From Methanohalophilus euhalobius (GTDB lineage Archaea > Halobacteriota > Methanosarcinia > Methanosarcinales > Methanosarcinaceae), in contig NZ_OBDR01000002.1 in assembly GCF_900215215.1 (NCBI RefSeq), positions 226,006-290,005 of the forward strand: a DNA stretch of 64,000 nt. The letters are read 5' to 3'. Positions 44,222 to 53,739 of this stretch are shown here, one piece after another. A program made the translations under genes and the position numbers. Position 1 is the first letter of the stretch. Each line of letters begins with the position of its first letter. A model generated the notes under the pieces. That model did no database searches. It was given only the letters and a program-made list of their open reading frames with translations, and had not been told where the DNA came from.

Positions 44222-44641
44222 TTAACTTTGTAGTATAGACCTGTTGGCAGGATCCCTGCATTCAGCTTTTTTTTTAAGCAGAGTCTCCTGTACCTTTGTT
44301 TCAAGTTCACAGGGATGGATTGGTTTTTTCAGGTACTCATCTGCCCCGGCCTGTAGTCCTTTTTTAATATCAGAACTATCAGAAAGAGCTGAATACATAA
44401 AAACCGGAATGTTTTGAGTAGAGGAATTCTGCTTAATCTCCCTGCATAGCTCATAACCATTCATCTGAGGCATCATAACGTCAAGTATAATTAGATCAGG
44501 ATGTTCAGTTTTTGCTATCTCAAGTCCCTCTAATGGAGAAAGAGATGACATTGTCTTGAAATTTTCAAGAAAAATTTCCAGCAATTCGATTATATCGGGT
44601 TCGTCATCGATTATCAAAATTCTGGGATCTTCTTTTAGCAT
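44222..44641 (-). CDS. Stand-alone response regulator (receiver domain)
   Basis: A 139-residue CheY-like domain: ILIIDDEPDIIELLEIF has the acidic pair, DLIILDVMMPQMNGYELC the phosphorylated aspartate, and KKPIHPCEL the conserved lysine near the C-terminus. There is no output domain. The hybrid-type sensor kinase at 45746-47845 is on the same strand 1.1 kb away and could be its partner, with the divergent UbiA gene between them. Typical for archaeal single-domain regulators. Confidence 0.92.
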   Translation of the reverse strand: MLKEDPRILIIDDEPDIIELLEIFLENFKTMSSLSPLEGLEIAKTEHPDLIILDVMMPQMNGYELCREIKQNSSTQNIPVFMYSALSDSSDIKKGLQAGADEYLKKPIHPCELETKVQETLLKKKAECRDPANRSILQS

Positions 44642-44834
44642 GTTTTCTACACACCTGTCGTTTTTGAAGGGACCTCCGGAAGTTTACATAATGTAAATCT
44701 CCCGGATGAACTTTGACCTGTAATATACAATATAAGCTGAGAAGTATACATATATTATTATGAATAAGATTAACCAAATCGATGAATATTAAGAACCGCA
44801 ACTAACGTTTACCTCTATTATAAACATTGCATGC

Positions 44835-45749
44835 ATGAGTGAATATAAATCTCTTGCATACAGGGTGAATCTAGATGGTACAGTTGTCAAAAGAATTCTT
44901 GATTTCCTTACCTACAGTTCGATTTATCTTTCAATAGCCGGAGCTGTAATGGCATATATGGCCTGTCAGTTACAGGGTCTTGCCCTATCCTGGCAGACGA
45001 TGGCTATAATGTTTTTTGTCACATATTCTGTCTATAATATTGATCGTAAAGCAGACGAGGATGAAGATTCCATAAACCACTCACAACGTTATTCTTTTAC
45101 CAAGAAATATGAAAAGTTCTTGTTCCTATCTTCAATTCTTGCTTATATTTTTGCTTTCCTGCTTGCTTACCCCTACGGATTAAAAGCTCTTCTTGTTACT
45201 GCCATACCTCTTGTCAGTGGCTTACTGTACAGTTTTGCATGGCTTCCTTCAGGTTTTCGTTATCGTCGTCTCAAGGAAATACCATCTGTAAAAAATCTGG
45301 TAATCGCAACGGCATGGGCATCAACTCCTGCCTTTCTCCCTTCACTGGTATATGGTCAGGCAATGGGAGATCTGGTACTTGTAACGTTTATTTACTTTTT
45401 CTCTCTTGTATTTGTCAATACTGTAATTTTTGATATAAGAGACATCGAAGGTGACAGTATTTCAGGAGTTGACACCATACCAGTATTGCTTGGTGCAGAA
45501 AAAACCCGCATATTATTAATCTGCCTGACGCTTCTAGCAGGTTATTTCATGATAAACACCGGTATACAACAATTGGGAATTGCATCTTTGTTAGTACTGG
45601 CAGCAGGAGTTATTTATGCACTCTGCTATGTTATTTTCTTTGGGAGAATCGCAGGAAATAATTCCCTGTGCGACTTAATGGCAGATGGCCAGTTTATAAT
45701 ACTGGGAGGACTGCTGATAGTTGCAACAGGCATGGGTGTAGCCGCTTAA
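44835..45749 (+). CDS. UbiA-family prenyltransferase
   Basis: A 304-residue protein with eight or nine membrane helices. The two aspartate-rich motifs that bind Mg2+-prenyl diphosphate are VYNIDRKADEDED (about residues 66-78) and DIRDIEGDSISG (about 200-211). Family members attach prenyl chains to aromatic or lipid acceptors (digeranylgeranylglyceryl phosphate synthase, menaquinone or methanophenazine-like quinones). The acceptor cannot be inferred. Its stop overlaps the sensor kinase stop by three to four bases. It may use the product of the polyprenyl synthase at 4082-4960, which is inference. Confidence 0.88.
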   Translation: MSEYKSLAYRVNLDGTVVKRILDFLTYSSIYLSIAGAVMAYMACQLQGLALSWQTMAIMFFVTYSVYNIDRKADEDEDSINHSQRYSFTKKYEKFLFLSSILAYIFAFLLAYPYGLKALLVTAIPLVSGLLYSFAWLPSGFRYRRLKEIPSVKNLVIATAWASTPAFLPSLVYGQAMGDLVLVTFIYFFSLVFVNTVIFDIRDIEGDSISGVDTIPVLLGAEKTRILLICLTLLAGYFMINTGIQQLGIASLLVLAAGVIYALCYVIFFGRIAGNNSLCDLMADGQFIILGGLLIVATGMGVAA

Positions 45750-47845
45750 ATGTCATTTTGCCGGGGAAGGGTGAACTTGAAGGTGGACCCCCTTCCGGCT
45801 TCACTTTCAACCCATATCTGACCACCGTGCATCTCTACAATATTCCTTACCAGAGCTAATCCCAAACCTGTACCCTGATATTGCCGATTGGAATCTGAAT
45901 CAAGTTGTCTGAAGGATTCGAAAATTTTGTCCTGTTCTTCGGGAGGAATACCAATCCCACTATCAGATACACTAATAGTGATATCTTCATCCCCGTAATC
46001 AATGTCAATTGCAATCTTTCCTTTTTCAGGTGTAAACTTGATTGCATTGCTAAATAAATTATACAGCACCTGCTTGATCTTCAGCTTGTCCGCATAAACA
46101 GGATATTCCTGATTGGTATCTACATCCAAAATTAGTTGTTTCTTTTTGACCAGAGGTTCCAGTGTGTTTTTCAATTCGGAAATTATTTCTTCGAGTTCGA
46201 ATTGTTCAGGTTCTAATTCCATTTTCCCAGCTTCAATTTTGGAAATATCCAGTATATCATTGATAATTCCGAGGAGATGTCTTCCACTGGTGTTTATATT
46301 ATGAGCATATTTTTTTTGCTTTTCATTTAGTTTTCCAAATCCCTCCTCCAACCCCTCCTCCAACAGCACATCTGAGAAACCGATTATAGAGTTTAGGGGT
46401 GTGCGCAATTCATGGCTCATATTAGCCAGAAACTGGCTTTTGGTCTGGTTTGCCTCCTCTGCCATCATTTTTGCTTCTATAATTGCTTTTTCAGCTTCCT
46501 TCTTTTCAGTGATGTCAAGAATGATTCCCTGCAGATATTTTATGTTACCTTTTGCATCTCTATTAATGAGTGTCCTTTCATCAACCCATTTGATTTGCCC
46601 GGATTTAGTGATGACCCTGTATTCCTGCGTAAACTCATTCAGTCCTTCTGCTATCTGTTTATCCAGATTTTTCTGGACTCTATCGAGGTCTTGTGGATGT
46701 ACGATGTCACCATACCATAGATGCCCTGAATCAAATTCTTCTGCTGAGTATCCCAGCAAATTGATGTTATCGGACACCAGTTCTACCGGCCAGCTGGGTG
46801 TAGCTTTCCATTTGAAAACAATTACCGGGCTGCTGTTTATAACTTCTATTATTTCCTGGATCGAAGCATTTGATTCTTCAAGGGCATCAAGTATGCTGTT
46901 TAACTCTTCCGGAATATTCCGGAAATCAATGTCTACATCTGTGTTTGCCCGTGCGTCCAGTTTCCCTTTGATTGCTTCATCCGATATCTTATTGATATTA
47001 CCAACAATTCGTTTTATTGGCTTTGATATGGAACGGGCTATTAATAGTGCCCCTCCCCCCATGAAACAAAGTGCTATAAAGGAAATGCCTGCAAGTTGTT
47101 TTTGGAGTGTAGTTACTCCTGCAAGCATTTCTTCTTTGGGGACTATTAGCAAAAATGAGAATTTGCCTGTTTCTACAGGTTCATAGAAAATAGTTACTTC
47201 TTTTCCGGTAATCGGATCAAGAGTTTCGATATGACCCCTTCTTTCATTATATACGTCGACTTTCAATTTCTGTATGTTTGGTATGTCAAATGAGTTCAAT
47301 GATTTGTAGCCAATCCATTCCTTTTTGGTAGGGTGGGACATCAGGAGTCCTGTCCTGCTCACCACGGCAGCATAACCTGTATCGAATATTTCTATATCAC
47401 TGACAATATCATCAATATAATCCAAAGAAACATACACACCACCAATTCCCTGAAAGTTTCCTTCTTTCATTATTGGTGAGACAAAACTGACAATCAATGT
47501 TCCTTCATACAGGTAGGGTTCGGTAACTACGTCTTTTTCCAGCTTTTTGGGCAACTGGTAGTAGGAAGATGTCTGGTAATATAAAAGTGGATCGAGTTTG
47601 ATCTCACCCCCAATTGTATTCCAGTAAGGAATGAAGCGACCGGTTGCATCATGGCCGGTTGTGTTTATATATTCTTTATCCCTCCCATCGAAGGCATTTG
47701 GTTCAAAACAGACATAGGTACCCATTAAATCGGGATTATCCCGCAGTATTTGTTCCAGCATAGCATTGACTTCAGTCCGATTCCTTGTATCGTATTTTTC
47801 CAGGCTGCTTGCAATGGTACGTGCAATGGACATACTTGATTGCAT
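45746..47845 (-). CDS. Membrane sensor histidine kinase (dCache-HAMP-PAS-HisKA-HATPase), N-terminus extends upstream
   Basis: The 699-residue reading frame contains an extracellular dCache-like sensor (about 1-270), a second membrane helix, HAMP (about 275-325), PAS with PAC (about 340-450), HisKA with MSHELRTPLNSIIGFS (phosphorylated His) and HATPase with NLFSNAIKFTPEKG and DSGIGIPPEEQ. The first membrane helix lies upstream of the first ATG: in frame, LETKLILLITIGTVIVLLG continues from codon -50 back to a TGA at 48065-48067, and the 73 extra codons contain no ATG, GTG or TTG. The true start is thus non-canonical (perhaps ATA) or the sequence has a defect. Ligand unknown. Confidence 0.85.
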   Translation of the reverse strand: MQSSMSIARTIASSLEKYDTRNRTEVNAMLEQILRDNPDLMGTYVCFEPNAFDGRDKEYINTTGHDATGRFIPYWNTIGGEIKLDPLLYYQTSSYYQLPKKLEKDVVTEPYLYEGTLIVSFVSPIMKEGNFQGIGGVYVSLDYIDDIVSDIEIFDTGYAAVVSRTGLLMSHPTKKEWIGYKSLNSFDIPNIQKLKVDVYNERRGHIETLDPITGKEVTIFYEPVETGKFSFLLIVPKEEMLAGVTTLQKQLAGISFIALCFMGGGALLIARSISKPIKRIVGNINKISDEAIKGKLDARANTDVDIDFRNIPEELNSILDALEESNASIQEIIEVINSSPVIVFKWKATPSWPVELVSDNINLLGYSAEEFDSGHLWYGDIVHPQDLDRVQKNLDKQIAEGLNEFTQEYRVITKSGQIKWVDERTLINRDAKGNIKYLQGIILDITEKKEAEKAIIEAKMMAEEANQTKSQFLANMSHELRTPLNSIIGFSDVLLEEGLEEGFGKLNEKQKKYAHNINTSGRHLLGIINDILDISKIEAGKMELEPEQFELEEIISELKNTLEPLVKKKQLILDVDTNQEYPVYADKLKIKQVLYNLFSNAIKFTPEKGKIAIDIDYGDEDITISVSDSGIGIPPEEQDKIFESFRQLDSDSNRQYQGTGLGLALVRNIVEMHGGQIWVESEAGRGSTFKFTLPRQNDI

Positions 47846-48142
47846 ATCCGTATTGAACTGGCTGGCATAAGTTTCTGCAGTCTTGATTGATTTGTCGTAT
47901 GCAAGTTCCTTTTCCTGATTCGTAACAGTGGAAGTGATAGCCAGCGTGGCACCCAGTAAAACAATTACAGTTCCGATTGTAATCAGAAGTATCAGCTTGG
48001 TTTCAAGATGTATGCTTTTCCACTTTATGATATATACCCCATCTACACCATTAATAAAATATTTTCAATGATTTTTATTTGATATACATGTTCTATTTAA
48101 TATTATTGGACATGCATATTTATATGTGAATTCTTCAATGGT

Positions 48143-49210
48143 TTACAGCCATGACTTTTTTTTGAAATAATACAGCATAATCGCAGATATAGTGGCCATA
48201 AAGATCATAACTGCAGGATAACCCCATTCCCATTTCAATTCGGGCATGTACTCAAAATTCATTCCATAAACACCTGCAATAAAAGTAAGAGGGATAAAGA
48301 TGGTAGCAATTGTTGTCAGTACTTTCATTACTTCATTCATCCGGTTACTGACCGTTGAAATATAAAGGTCCAGCATGCCGGATAACATTTCCCTGTAAGT
48401 TTCCACGGTCTCGATGACCTGTATCGAGTGATCATAAAGGTCACGCAAATATATGTCAGTACTTTCCCTGATTAAACCGGATTCATCACGTTGAAGAGAT
48501 GCAGTTATTTCCCTGAGTGGCCAGAGGGACCTGCGTAGAACGATCATTTCCCTTTTTAGCTCATGAACGCTTTGTAAGGTGGCAGAAGCTGGCTCTTTTA
48601 TCAATTCGTCTTCCAGCCTCTCAATTTCTTCTCCGATGTCTTCCAGAAGCAGGTAATAATTATCCACAATAGAGTCTAAAAGGGAATAGGCAAGATAGTC
48701 CACACCCTTTTTGCGAATGTTACCTGCAGGTCGTTCCATTCTCTGTCTGATCTTCTTGAATAAATCAGTCCCCATTTCCTGAAATGAAAGAATGAAATTA
48801 TTTCCCAGTATTATGCTTATCTGGTCTGAGTCGACTGCATTTTCCAGACGTTCGTAAAACAGAGTCCTAATTGTAACATATATATAATCTTCATAGAATT
48901 CGGTTTTGGGCCGCTGGGTGGTATCCAGAATATCTTCCAGCACAAGGGAGTGAACCCCAAATAATTTTCCAAGACTTTCAATTAATTCTGTTTGGTGCAG
49001 ACCATCTACATTGATCCATATTTTCCTATCTTCTGCAAATTCCAGACCTTTAATTATGTCGATGTCCTGACTGACATGTACTTTCAGATATTTTTCATTG
49101 TACTCCACCAATGTCAGTTTAGGTTCTTTCACCTTTTTATCCCCAACATGAATCAGTGTGCCGGGGTCCATTCCTGCCTTTATGGATAATTCAGAATTAT
49201 AATCTCTCAC
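48143..49210 (-). CDS. corA: CorA-family divalent cation channel
   Basis: A 355-residue CorA: large N-terminal alpha/beta and helical funnel domain, then two C-terminal membrane helices joined by the signature loop YGMNFEYMPE (GMN). It conducts Mg2+, with Co2+ or Ni2+ as possible substrates. The start is GTG with GAGGAG six bases upstream. Its gene is transcribed away from the trp operon; the nearby cobalt-requiring cbi genes make a cobalt role thinkable but not shown. Confidence 0.92.
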   Translation of the reverse strand: MRDYNSELSIKAGMDPGTLIHVGDKKVKEPKLTLVEYNEKYLKVHVSQDIDIIKGLEFAEDRKIWINVDGLHQTELIESLGKLFGVHSLVLEDILDTTQRPKTEFYEDYIYVTIRTLFYERLENAVDSDQISIILGNNFILSFQEMGTDLFKKIRQRMERPAGNIRKKGVDYLAYSLLDSIVDNYYLLLEDIGEEIERLEDELIKEPASATLQSVHELKREMIVLRRSLWPLREITASLQRDESGLIRESTDIYLRDLYDHSIQVIETVETYREMLSGMLDLYISTVSNRMNEVMKVLTTIATIFIPLTFIAGVYGMNFEYMPELKWEWGYPAVMIFMATISAIMLYYFKKKSWL

Positions 49211-49278
49211 TCATTGCTCCTCTGTTTATTATTCGTTTTATTGTATTTTTATTTTGGTGTTGCATTATGAGAGGTACA

Positions 49279-49314
49279 TTTTTATACCATGGAATACATG
49301 TACATAATTGTACA
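49279..49314 (+). promoter_or_regulatory. trp operon promoter with two TGTACA boxes
   Basis: A TATA-like TTTTTATAC (near 49279-49287) is followed by TGTACA at 49299-49304 and again at 49309-49314, one helical turn apart and covering the likely transcription start. TGTACA is the TRP-box consensus bound by TrpY in Methanothermobacter thermautotrophicus, so repression by a TrpY homologue is a reasonable inference. The trpD start is 29 bases after the second box. Confidence 0.6.
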
Positions 49315-49342
49315 ACTTAATACATTAATGAATGGTGATTAT

Positions 49343-50404
49343 ATGCAACGGTGCCTGCAAAAAATAGTAAACGGAGAAGACCTGACTGCTACTGAAGCAA
49401 AGAAAACTCTGAAATATATCTTACAGGAGGCAACTGATGCCCAGATAGGAGCTTTTCTCGGGGCTTTAAGTGTAAAAGGGGAAAGTGTGGAAGAAATAAG
49501 TGGTTTTGTAGAAGGAATGCTTGATGAAGCTGTCATAATAAAACCTGCAATTGCCGGACCACTTGTAGATATTGTTGGGACTGGCGGAGATCGCCATAAC
49601 ACAATCAATATTTCCACATCCGCAGCCATTATAGCTGCAGCTGCGGGTGTACCAATCGCAAAACATGGGAATCGTGCCGTAACGTCTCTTTCAGGAAGTG
49701 CCGATGTACTTGAATCTCTCGGTATTGACCTGAACTGTTCTCCGGCAGAAGTGAAAAGATGTATGGAGTCCGTAGGAGTCGGTTTTCTCTTTTCACCATA
49801 TTTCCACCCTGCCATGAAGAGGGTTGCTCCAATCAGGAAAGAACTTGGATTCCGGTCAATCTTTAATCTCCTGGGCCCTCTCTCAAATCCGACACTTGCT
49901 TCCAGGCAGGTTGTGGGTGTACACGATAAATCCCTCTGCAAACCCTTTGCACATGCCCTCAGAAAACTTGGCAAAGAAAGAGTACTGGTGGTCCATGGTG
50001 ACGGAATGGATGAAATATCCACCCTCTCGGAAACCTACGTAGCAGAACTAAAGGACGGATTAATCACTACCTATGAGATTAAACCTGAAGATCTGGGTTT
50101 CAAAAGGGTATCTGCACCTGATGTTGTAGGCGGAACTCCAGAAGAAAATGCAACGGACATACGTTATATCCTGCAGGGTGAAAAGGGACCCAAAAGGGAT
50201 ATAGTTGTGGCCAACGCTGCCGCTGCTATCTATATTGCAGATAAGGCCCCGTCCCTCAATGAAGCAGCAAGAGTTGCTGAAAAGGTAATCGACAATGGCA
50301 AAGCTCTTGAAAAACTCGGAGAACTTGCACATTTTACAAATTCCAGGGGATCAAATGCAACCTGCCATAAGGGTGAAAATCTGCGGAATGAAGTCTGTGG
50401 ATGA
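49343..50404 (+). CDS. trpD: Anthranilate phosphoribosyltransferase
   Basis: A 353-residue TrpD. VDIVGTGGDRHNTINISTSAA is the PRPP-binding glycine-rich loop, with KHGNRAVTSLSGSADVLE after it. It transfers phosphoribose to anthranilate, step two of tryptophan synthesis. In-frame ATGs up to 49289 lie upstream but overlap the operator; the ATG at 49343 has GGTGAT just before it and starts at MQRCLQKIVNG, like homologues. The gene order trpD-F-E-G is continuous; trpC, trpB and trpA are not in the window. Confidence 0.94.
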   Translation: MQRCLQKIVNGEDLTATEAKKTLKYILQEATDAQIGAFLGALSVKGESVEEISGFVEGMLDEAVIIKPAIAGPLVDIVGTGGDRHNTINISTSAAIIAAAAGVPIAKHGNRAVTSLSGSADVLESLGIDLNCSPAEVKRCMESVGVGFLFSPYFHPAMKRVAPIRKELGFRSIFNLLGPLSNPTLASRQVVGVHDKSLCKPFAHALRKLGKERVLVVHGDGMDEISTLSETYVAELKDGLITTYEIKPEDLGFKRVSAPDVVGGTPEENATDIRYILQGEKGPKRDIVVANAAAAIYIADKAPSLNEAARVAEKVIDNGKALEKLGELAHFTNSRGSNATCHKGENLRNEVCG

Positions 50405-51017
50405 TATAGTTATTGCAGTAAATTGTGGTGCTGATGCAGTAGGTTTTATAACAGAAGTGCCGGTAGATACGCCTCGCAATCTGGATATGGAACTAAGCAC
50501 TGAACTTATAAAAGCCACTCCTCCTTTTGTCACTACGGTCATGGTAATAATGCCAGAGTCGATCACACATGCCAGGAAACTTGTAAGCAATGCAAGACCG
50601 GATATGGTGCAGGTACATTCCACTGTTAACAGAAGATTACTTACTGCACTGCAGTCAATGCATGTTCGGATAATCCAGAAATTTTCGATTTCGGATGAAA
50701 CAAAGGTCCTTGAAACTATTAAAATCATCAATGAACTCGCAGAATACAAATTGATTGATGCCATAATTCTGGATACCGCCTGTAGCGTCGGCGGAGGCAG
50801 TGGCCTGACCCATGACTGGCAAATAAGCAGCGAAGTTGCAAAAAGCATCCCTGTCCCGTTGATTGTGGCAGGAGGCCTGAATCCGCAAAATGTGGGTAAA
50901 TGTGTGGATATCGTATCCCCCTATGGAGTGGATGTTTCCTCCGGGGTTGAAGTAAAAGGTAAAAAAGATTTGAATCGTGTTTGCGATTTTATAGGAGCTG
51001 TGAGGTGTAGTAATTGA
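50355..51017 (+). CDS. trpF: Phosphoribosylanthranilate isomerase
   Basis: A 220-residue TIM barrel. The general base cysteine is in VKICGMKSVDD and the catalytic aspartate in IILDTACSVGGGSG, followed by the phosphate loop PLIVAGGLNPQNV. It performs an Amadori rearrangement in tryptophan synthesis. The start overlaps trpD by 50 bases; GGGGAT lies three bases before the ATG. The N-terminal MQPAIRVKICGM agrees with relatives. Confidence 0.94.
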   Translation: MQPAIRVKICGMKSVDDIVIAVNCGADAVGFITEVPVDTPRNLDMELSTELIKATPPFVTTVMVIMPESITHARKLVSNARPDMVQVHSTVNRRLLTALQSMHVRIIQKFSISDETKVLETIKIINELAEYKLIDAIILDTACSVGGGSGLTHDWQISSEVAKSIPVPLIVAGGLNPQNVGKCVDIVSPYGVDVSSGVEVKGKKDLNRVCDFIGAVRCSN

Positions 51018-52579
51018 TGGAATTTGATATTGGAAGAGATGAGTTCATTTCACTTGTTAATAAAGAGGACAGTCCGGCCCTTGTACAGCTGGTAGCCGAG
51101 ATGGAAACGTCCCTTTCCCCACTTGACCTCTACACTCTTCTGGAGAATCATTTTGATTACTCCTATATTCTGGAATCTGTAGAAAAAGAGAGCAGACACG
51201 CGCGTTTTTCTTTTGTAGGTGCAGACCCCCTCGCATTACTTTCCGTAAAGGGCAGACACGTTTGTCTGACAATGTCACATGAATCGACCCTGACAGCTCT
51301 GATGGAAAAAAGACTGGAAGACATATGCGATTCTCTTGAATCCAAATCCTGTCATTTTGAAGGAACCATAAAAACAGGATATGAAGTATTAGACGCCCTC
51401 AGGAAAGTATTTGTGGCCGATGAGTCACTGCCTCTTCTCAATGCAAATCGATTTGACAGGCAGACATTCCTGGGTGGAGCAATGGGATATGCTGGATATG
51501 ACATTATCTATGATTGCTGGTTGAAACAGGAAGTTCCAAAAGGTGCAGAGGAACCGGACATGCAGTTTATGTTCACCACGAGTACCTTTGTTTTTGACCA
51601 TCTTGAAAAAAGGACTTATTACATAAAAACTCCACTTGTAAGTTCTTCAAATGCAGCACAAGTCTATGATGATGTACTCGAAGAAGCCCGCAGCATGCAG
51701 GTAGTACTTAATCGATCATCATTGATCGAGGAATATGAAGCGGGTAGTACGAGGAATGAGGATATTTCCTGCACGATGGACCGGGCAGAATATGAAAATG
51801 CAGTAAGCAAGGCAAAGGAACATATCCTGGATGGCGATATTTTCCAGGTGGTACTTTCAAGACGCTATGAGTTACCCTACCAGAATAGTCCTCTTTACCT
51901 TTACAGGAAACTACGCTCCATTAACCCGAGTCCTTACATGTATCTGCTTTCGTATAAGGATATGGCCGTGGTGGGTGCAAGTCCTGAAACCCTGATGACT
52001 GTGGATAACGGACGTGTGATCACCAATCCTATCGCAGGGACATGCCCGGGGGGTGAAAGCGAAGCTGAAGATTGCAGCTATGCCGAAATAATGCTTCATG
52101 ATGAAAAGGAAAGGGCTGAACATGTGATGCTTGTTGATTTGTCCCGCAACGATGTACGCATGGTCTGTGAAGGTGGCTCTGTAAAAGTATCCGATTTTAT
52201 GAAAGTGGTACGTTATTCTCATGTACAGCATATTGAAAGTACGGTGGAAGGTAAATTAAGACCTGAATGCGACCAGTTCGATGCCATCAAGGCACTTCTT
52301 CCTGCAGGAACTCTTTCTGGTGCACCCAAAATACGGGCAATGGAGATCATTAGAAAACTTGAAGGAGTCGGCAGGGGCGTCTACGGCGGAGGGATAGGTT
52401 ACTTTTCCTGGAACGGGGATGCAGACTTTGCAATTGCAATACGCACGGTCATTATGAGAGAGGAACAGGTAATGATACAGGCAGGTGCCGGTATAGTTGC
52501 AGATTCGGTACCTTCTAAAGAATACGAGGAAACCGAGCGCAAAATGGCTGCAATGCTCAAAGCGGTAAGAGGTGAATGA
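51017..52579 (+). CDS. trpE: Anthranilate synthase component I
   Basis: A 520-residue chorismate-binding enzyme. SPLDLYTLLE at the N-terminus resembles the feedback site that binds tryptophan. The catalytic C-terminal half has SPETLMTVDNGRVITNPIAGTCPGG, MVDLSRNDVRMVC and AGTLSGAPKIRAMEIIRKLE. It makes anthranilate from chorismate and ammonia supplied by TrpG. The ATG overlaps the trpF stop codon by one base (TGATG). Confidence 0.95.
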   Translation: MEFDIGRDEFISLVNKEDSPALVQLVAEMETSLSPLDLYTLLENHFDYSYILESVEKESRHARFSFVGADPLALLSVKGRHVCLTMSHESTLTALMEKRLEDICDSLESKSCHFEGTIKTGYEVLDALRKVFVADESLPLLNANRFDRQTFLGGAMGYAGYDIIYDCWLKQEVPKGAEEPDMQFMFTTSTFVFDHLEKRTYYIKTPLVSSSNAAQVYDDVLEEARSMQVVLNRSSLIEEYEAGSTRNEDISCTMDRAEYENAVSKAKEHILDGDIFQVVLSRRYELPYQNSPLYLYRKLRSINPSPYMYLLSYKDMAVVGASPETLMTVDNGRVITNPIAGTCPGGESEAEDCSYAEIMLHDEKERAEHVMLVDLSRNDVRMVCEGGSVKVSDFMKVVRYSHVQHIESTVEGKLRPECDQFDAIKALLPAGTLSGAPKIRAMEIIRKLEGVGRGVYGGGIGYFSWNGDADFAIAIRTVIMREEQVMIQAGAGIVADSVPSKEYEETERKMAAMLKAVRGE

Positions 52580-52580
52580 T

Positions 52581-53165
52581 GTGAAAGTACTGTTTGTAAA
52601 CAACAGGGATTCCTTTGTATGGAATCTTGTGGATGCCTTTTCCGTATTGGGTGTTGAAACCGTAGTTGTTCCAAATACAGTGGAAATGGAAGAGGTCAGA
52701 AATATAAAACCAGATACCATTGTCATATCACCCGGCCCGGGAATTCCAGAAAGATCTGAGGATATCGGTAACTGTCTCCAGATTATTAAGGAATACGGTC
52801 CAAATACCCCTATACTGGGAGTTTGCCTTGGCCATCAGGCTATAAATCGGGCTTACGGAGGCAGTACTGGTAGGTGTGCAAATGGCCCCGTCCACGGCAA
52901 GGCTTCATCAATAATTCACAATGATTCACTTCTTTTTGCGGGATTTGCCAATCCTTTTGAAGGAGGAAGGTACCATTCCCTGGAAATTAAAGAACTTGCC
53001 CCACCCTTAGAATCCATTGCCCATACAGAAGATGGCTCAATAATGGCGATTAAGCATAAGGAACACCCGGTCTATGGCATCCAGTTCCATCCTGAATCGG
53101 TCCTGATGAGTGATGGTTTGAAAATCATTGAAAATTTTTTGGCCCTGGTCATACAGGAGGATTAA
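52581..53165 (+). CDS. trpG: Anthranilate synthase component II (glutamine amidotransferase)
   Basis: A 194-residue class I glutamine amidotransferase: nucleophile cysteine in LGVCLGHQAINRAYGG, then HGKASSI and the catalytic His-Glu in FHPESVLMSDG. The start GTG at 52581 follows the trpE stop by one base, and AGAGGTGA gives a good ribosome binding site; a GTG at 52572 is a poorer alternative. It supplies ammonia to TrpE. The operon ends here; the next gene is unrelated. Confidence 0.94.
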   Translation: MKVLFVNNRDSFVWNLVDAFSVLGVETVVVPNTVEMEEVRNIKPDTIVISPGPGIPERSEDIGNCLQIIKEYGPNTPILGVCLGHQAINRAYGGSTGRCANGPVHGKASSIIHNDSLLFAGFANPFEGGRYHSLEIKELAPPLESIAHTEDGSIMAIKHKEHPVYGIQFHPESVLMSDGLKIIENFLALVIQED

Positions 53166-53199
53166 TCCTTAATAGTAAAGGCAATTGTATTCAGGACAT

Positions 53200-53739
53200 A
53201 TGTTTATTGCTTTAACCGGCACTCCCGGATGTGGGAAAACATCTGTATCCGGGCTGCTTGAGAATGAATTCGGGTATCGAGTGGTTCATCTGAACGAAAT
53301 CATAAAATCCGAGAATCTTTTCGTAGAAGAAGATAAGCAACGGGACTGTGTGGTTACTGACCTTGATGTGGTAAAAAAACGGCTGTCAGTCATAGAAGAA
53401 TCTGAAAATCCTGTAATTATTGACAGCCACATGGCCCATCTGATTACAGATGTTTCCATCGTGCTACGTACGGCTCCCAATGAACTCAAAAAAAGGCTTG
53501 AAAAAAGAGGCTATCAACCTGCAAAAGTTGATGAGAATATAGAAGCAGAATGCCTCGATGTTATACTTGTAGAGTCAGTTGAGAACTGTGAAATGGTATT
53601 TGAAGTTGGTACCACAGGTCGAAGTATGAGTGAAGTTGCGGGGGATGTAAGAGAGATAATCGACGGCATATCCTCAGGACATCCACCCCTTGATAAATTC
53701 AAACCCGGTGCTTTTGATTGGAGCGGGGAAATATTCTGA
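53200..53739 (+). CDS. Archaeal adenylate kinase-like protein (AK6/Fap7 family)
   Basis: A 179-residue P-loop kinase: FIALTGTPGCGKTSVSGLL is the Walker A and VIIDSHMAHLI the Walker B-like/AMP segment. The family matches archaeal AK6/Fap7 proteins, which in eukaryotes act as adenylate kinase or ATPase in small-subunit maturation with uS11. An in-frame TTG five codons upstream is a weaker start than the ATG at 53200, which has AGGA behind it. It follows trpG by 34 bases. Confidence 0.9.
   Translation: MFIALTGTPGCGKTSVSGLLENEFGYRVVHLNEIIKSENLFVEEDKQRDCVVTDLDVVKKRLSVIEESENPVIIDSHMAHLITDVSIVLRTAPNELKKRLEKRGYQPAKVDENIEAECLDVILVESVENCEMVFEVGTTGRSMSEVAGDVREIIDGISSGHPPLDKFKPGAFDWSGEIF

Noticed and set aside
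47725..47964. 79-codon frame overlapping the sensor kinase start
   Set aside because: It is out of frame with a conserved kinase sensor domain and membrane helix; no family features.
49289..49342. Upstream ATG start for trpD adding 18 residues
   Set aside because: The stretch overlaps the TGTACA boxes and predicted start site, and the GGTGAT site fits the ATG at 49343.
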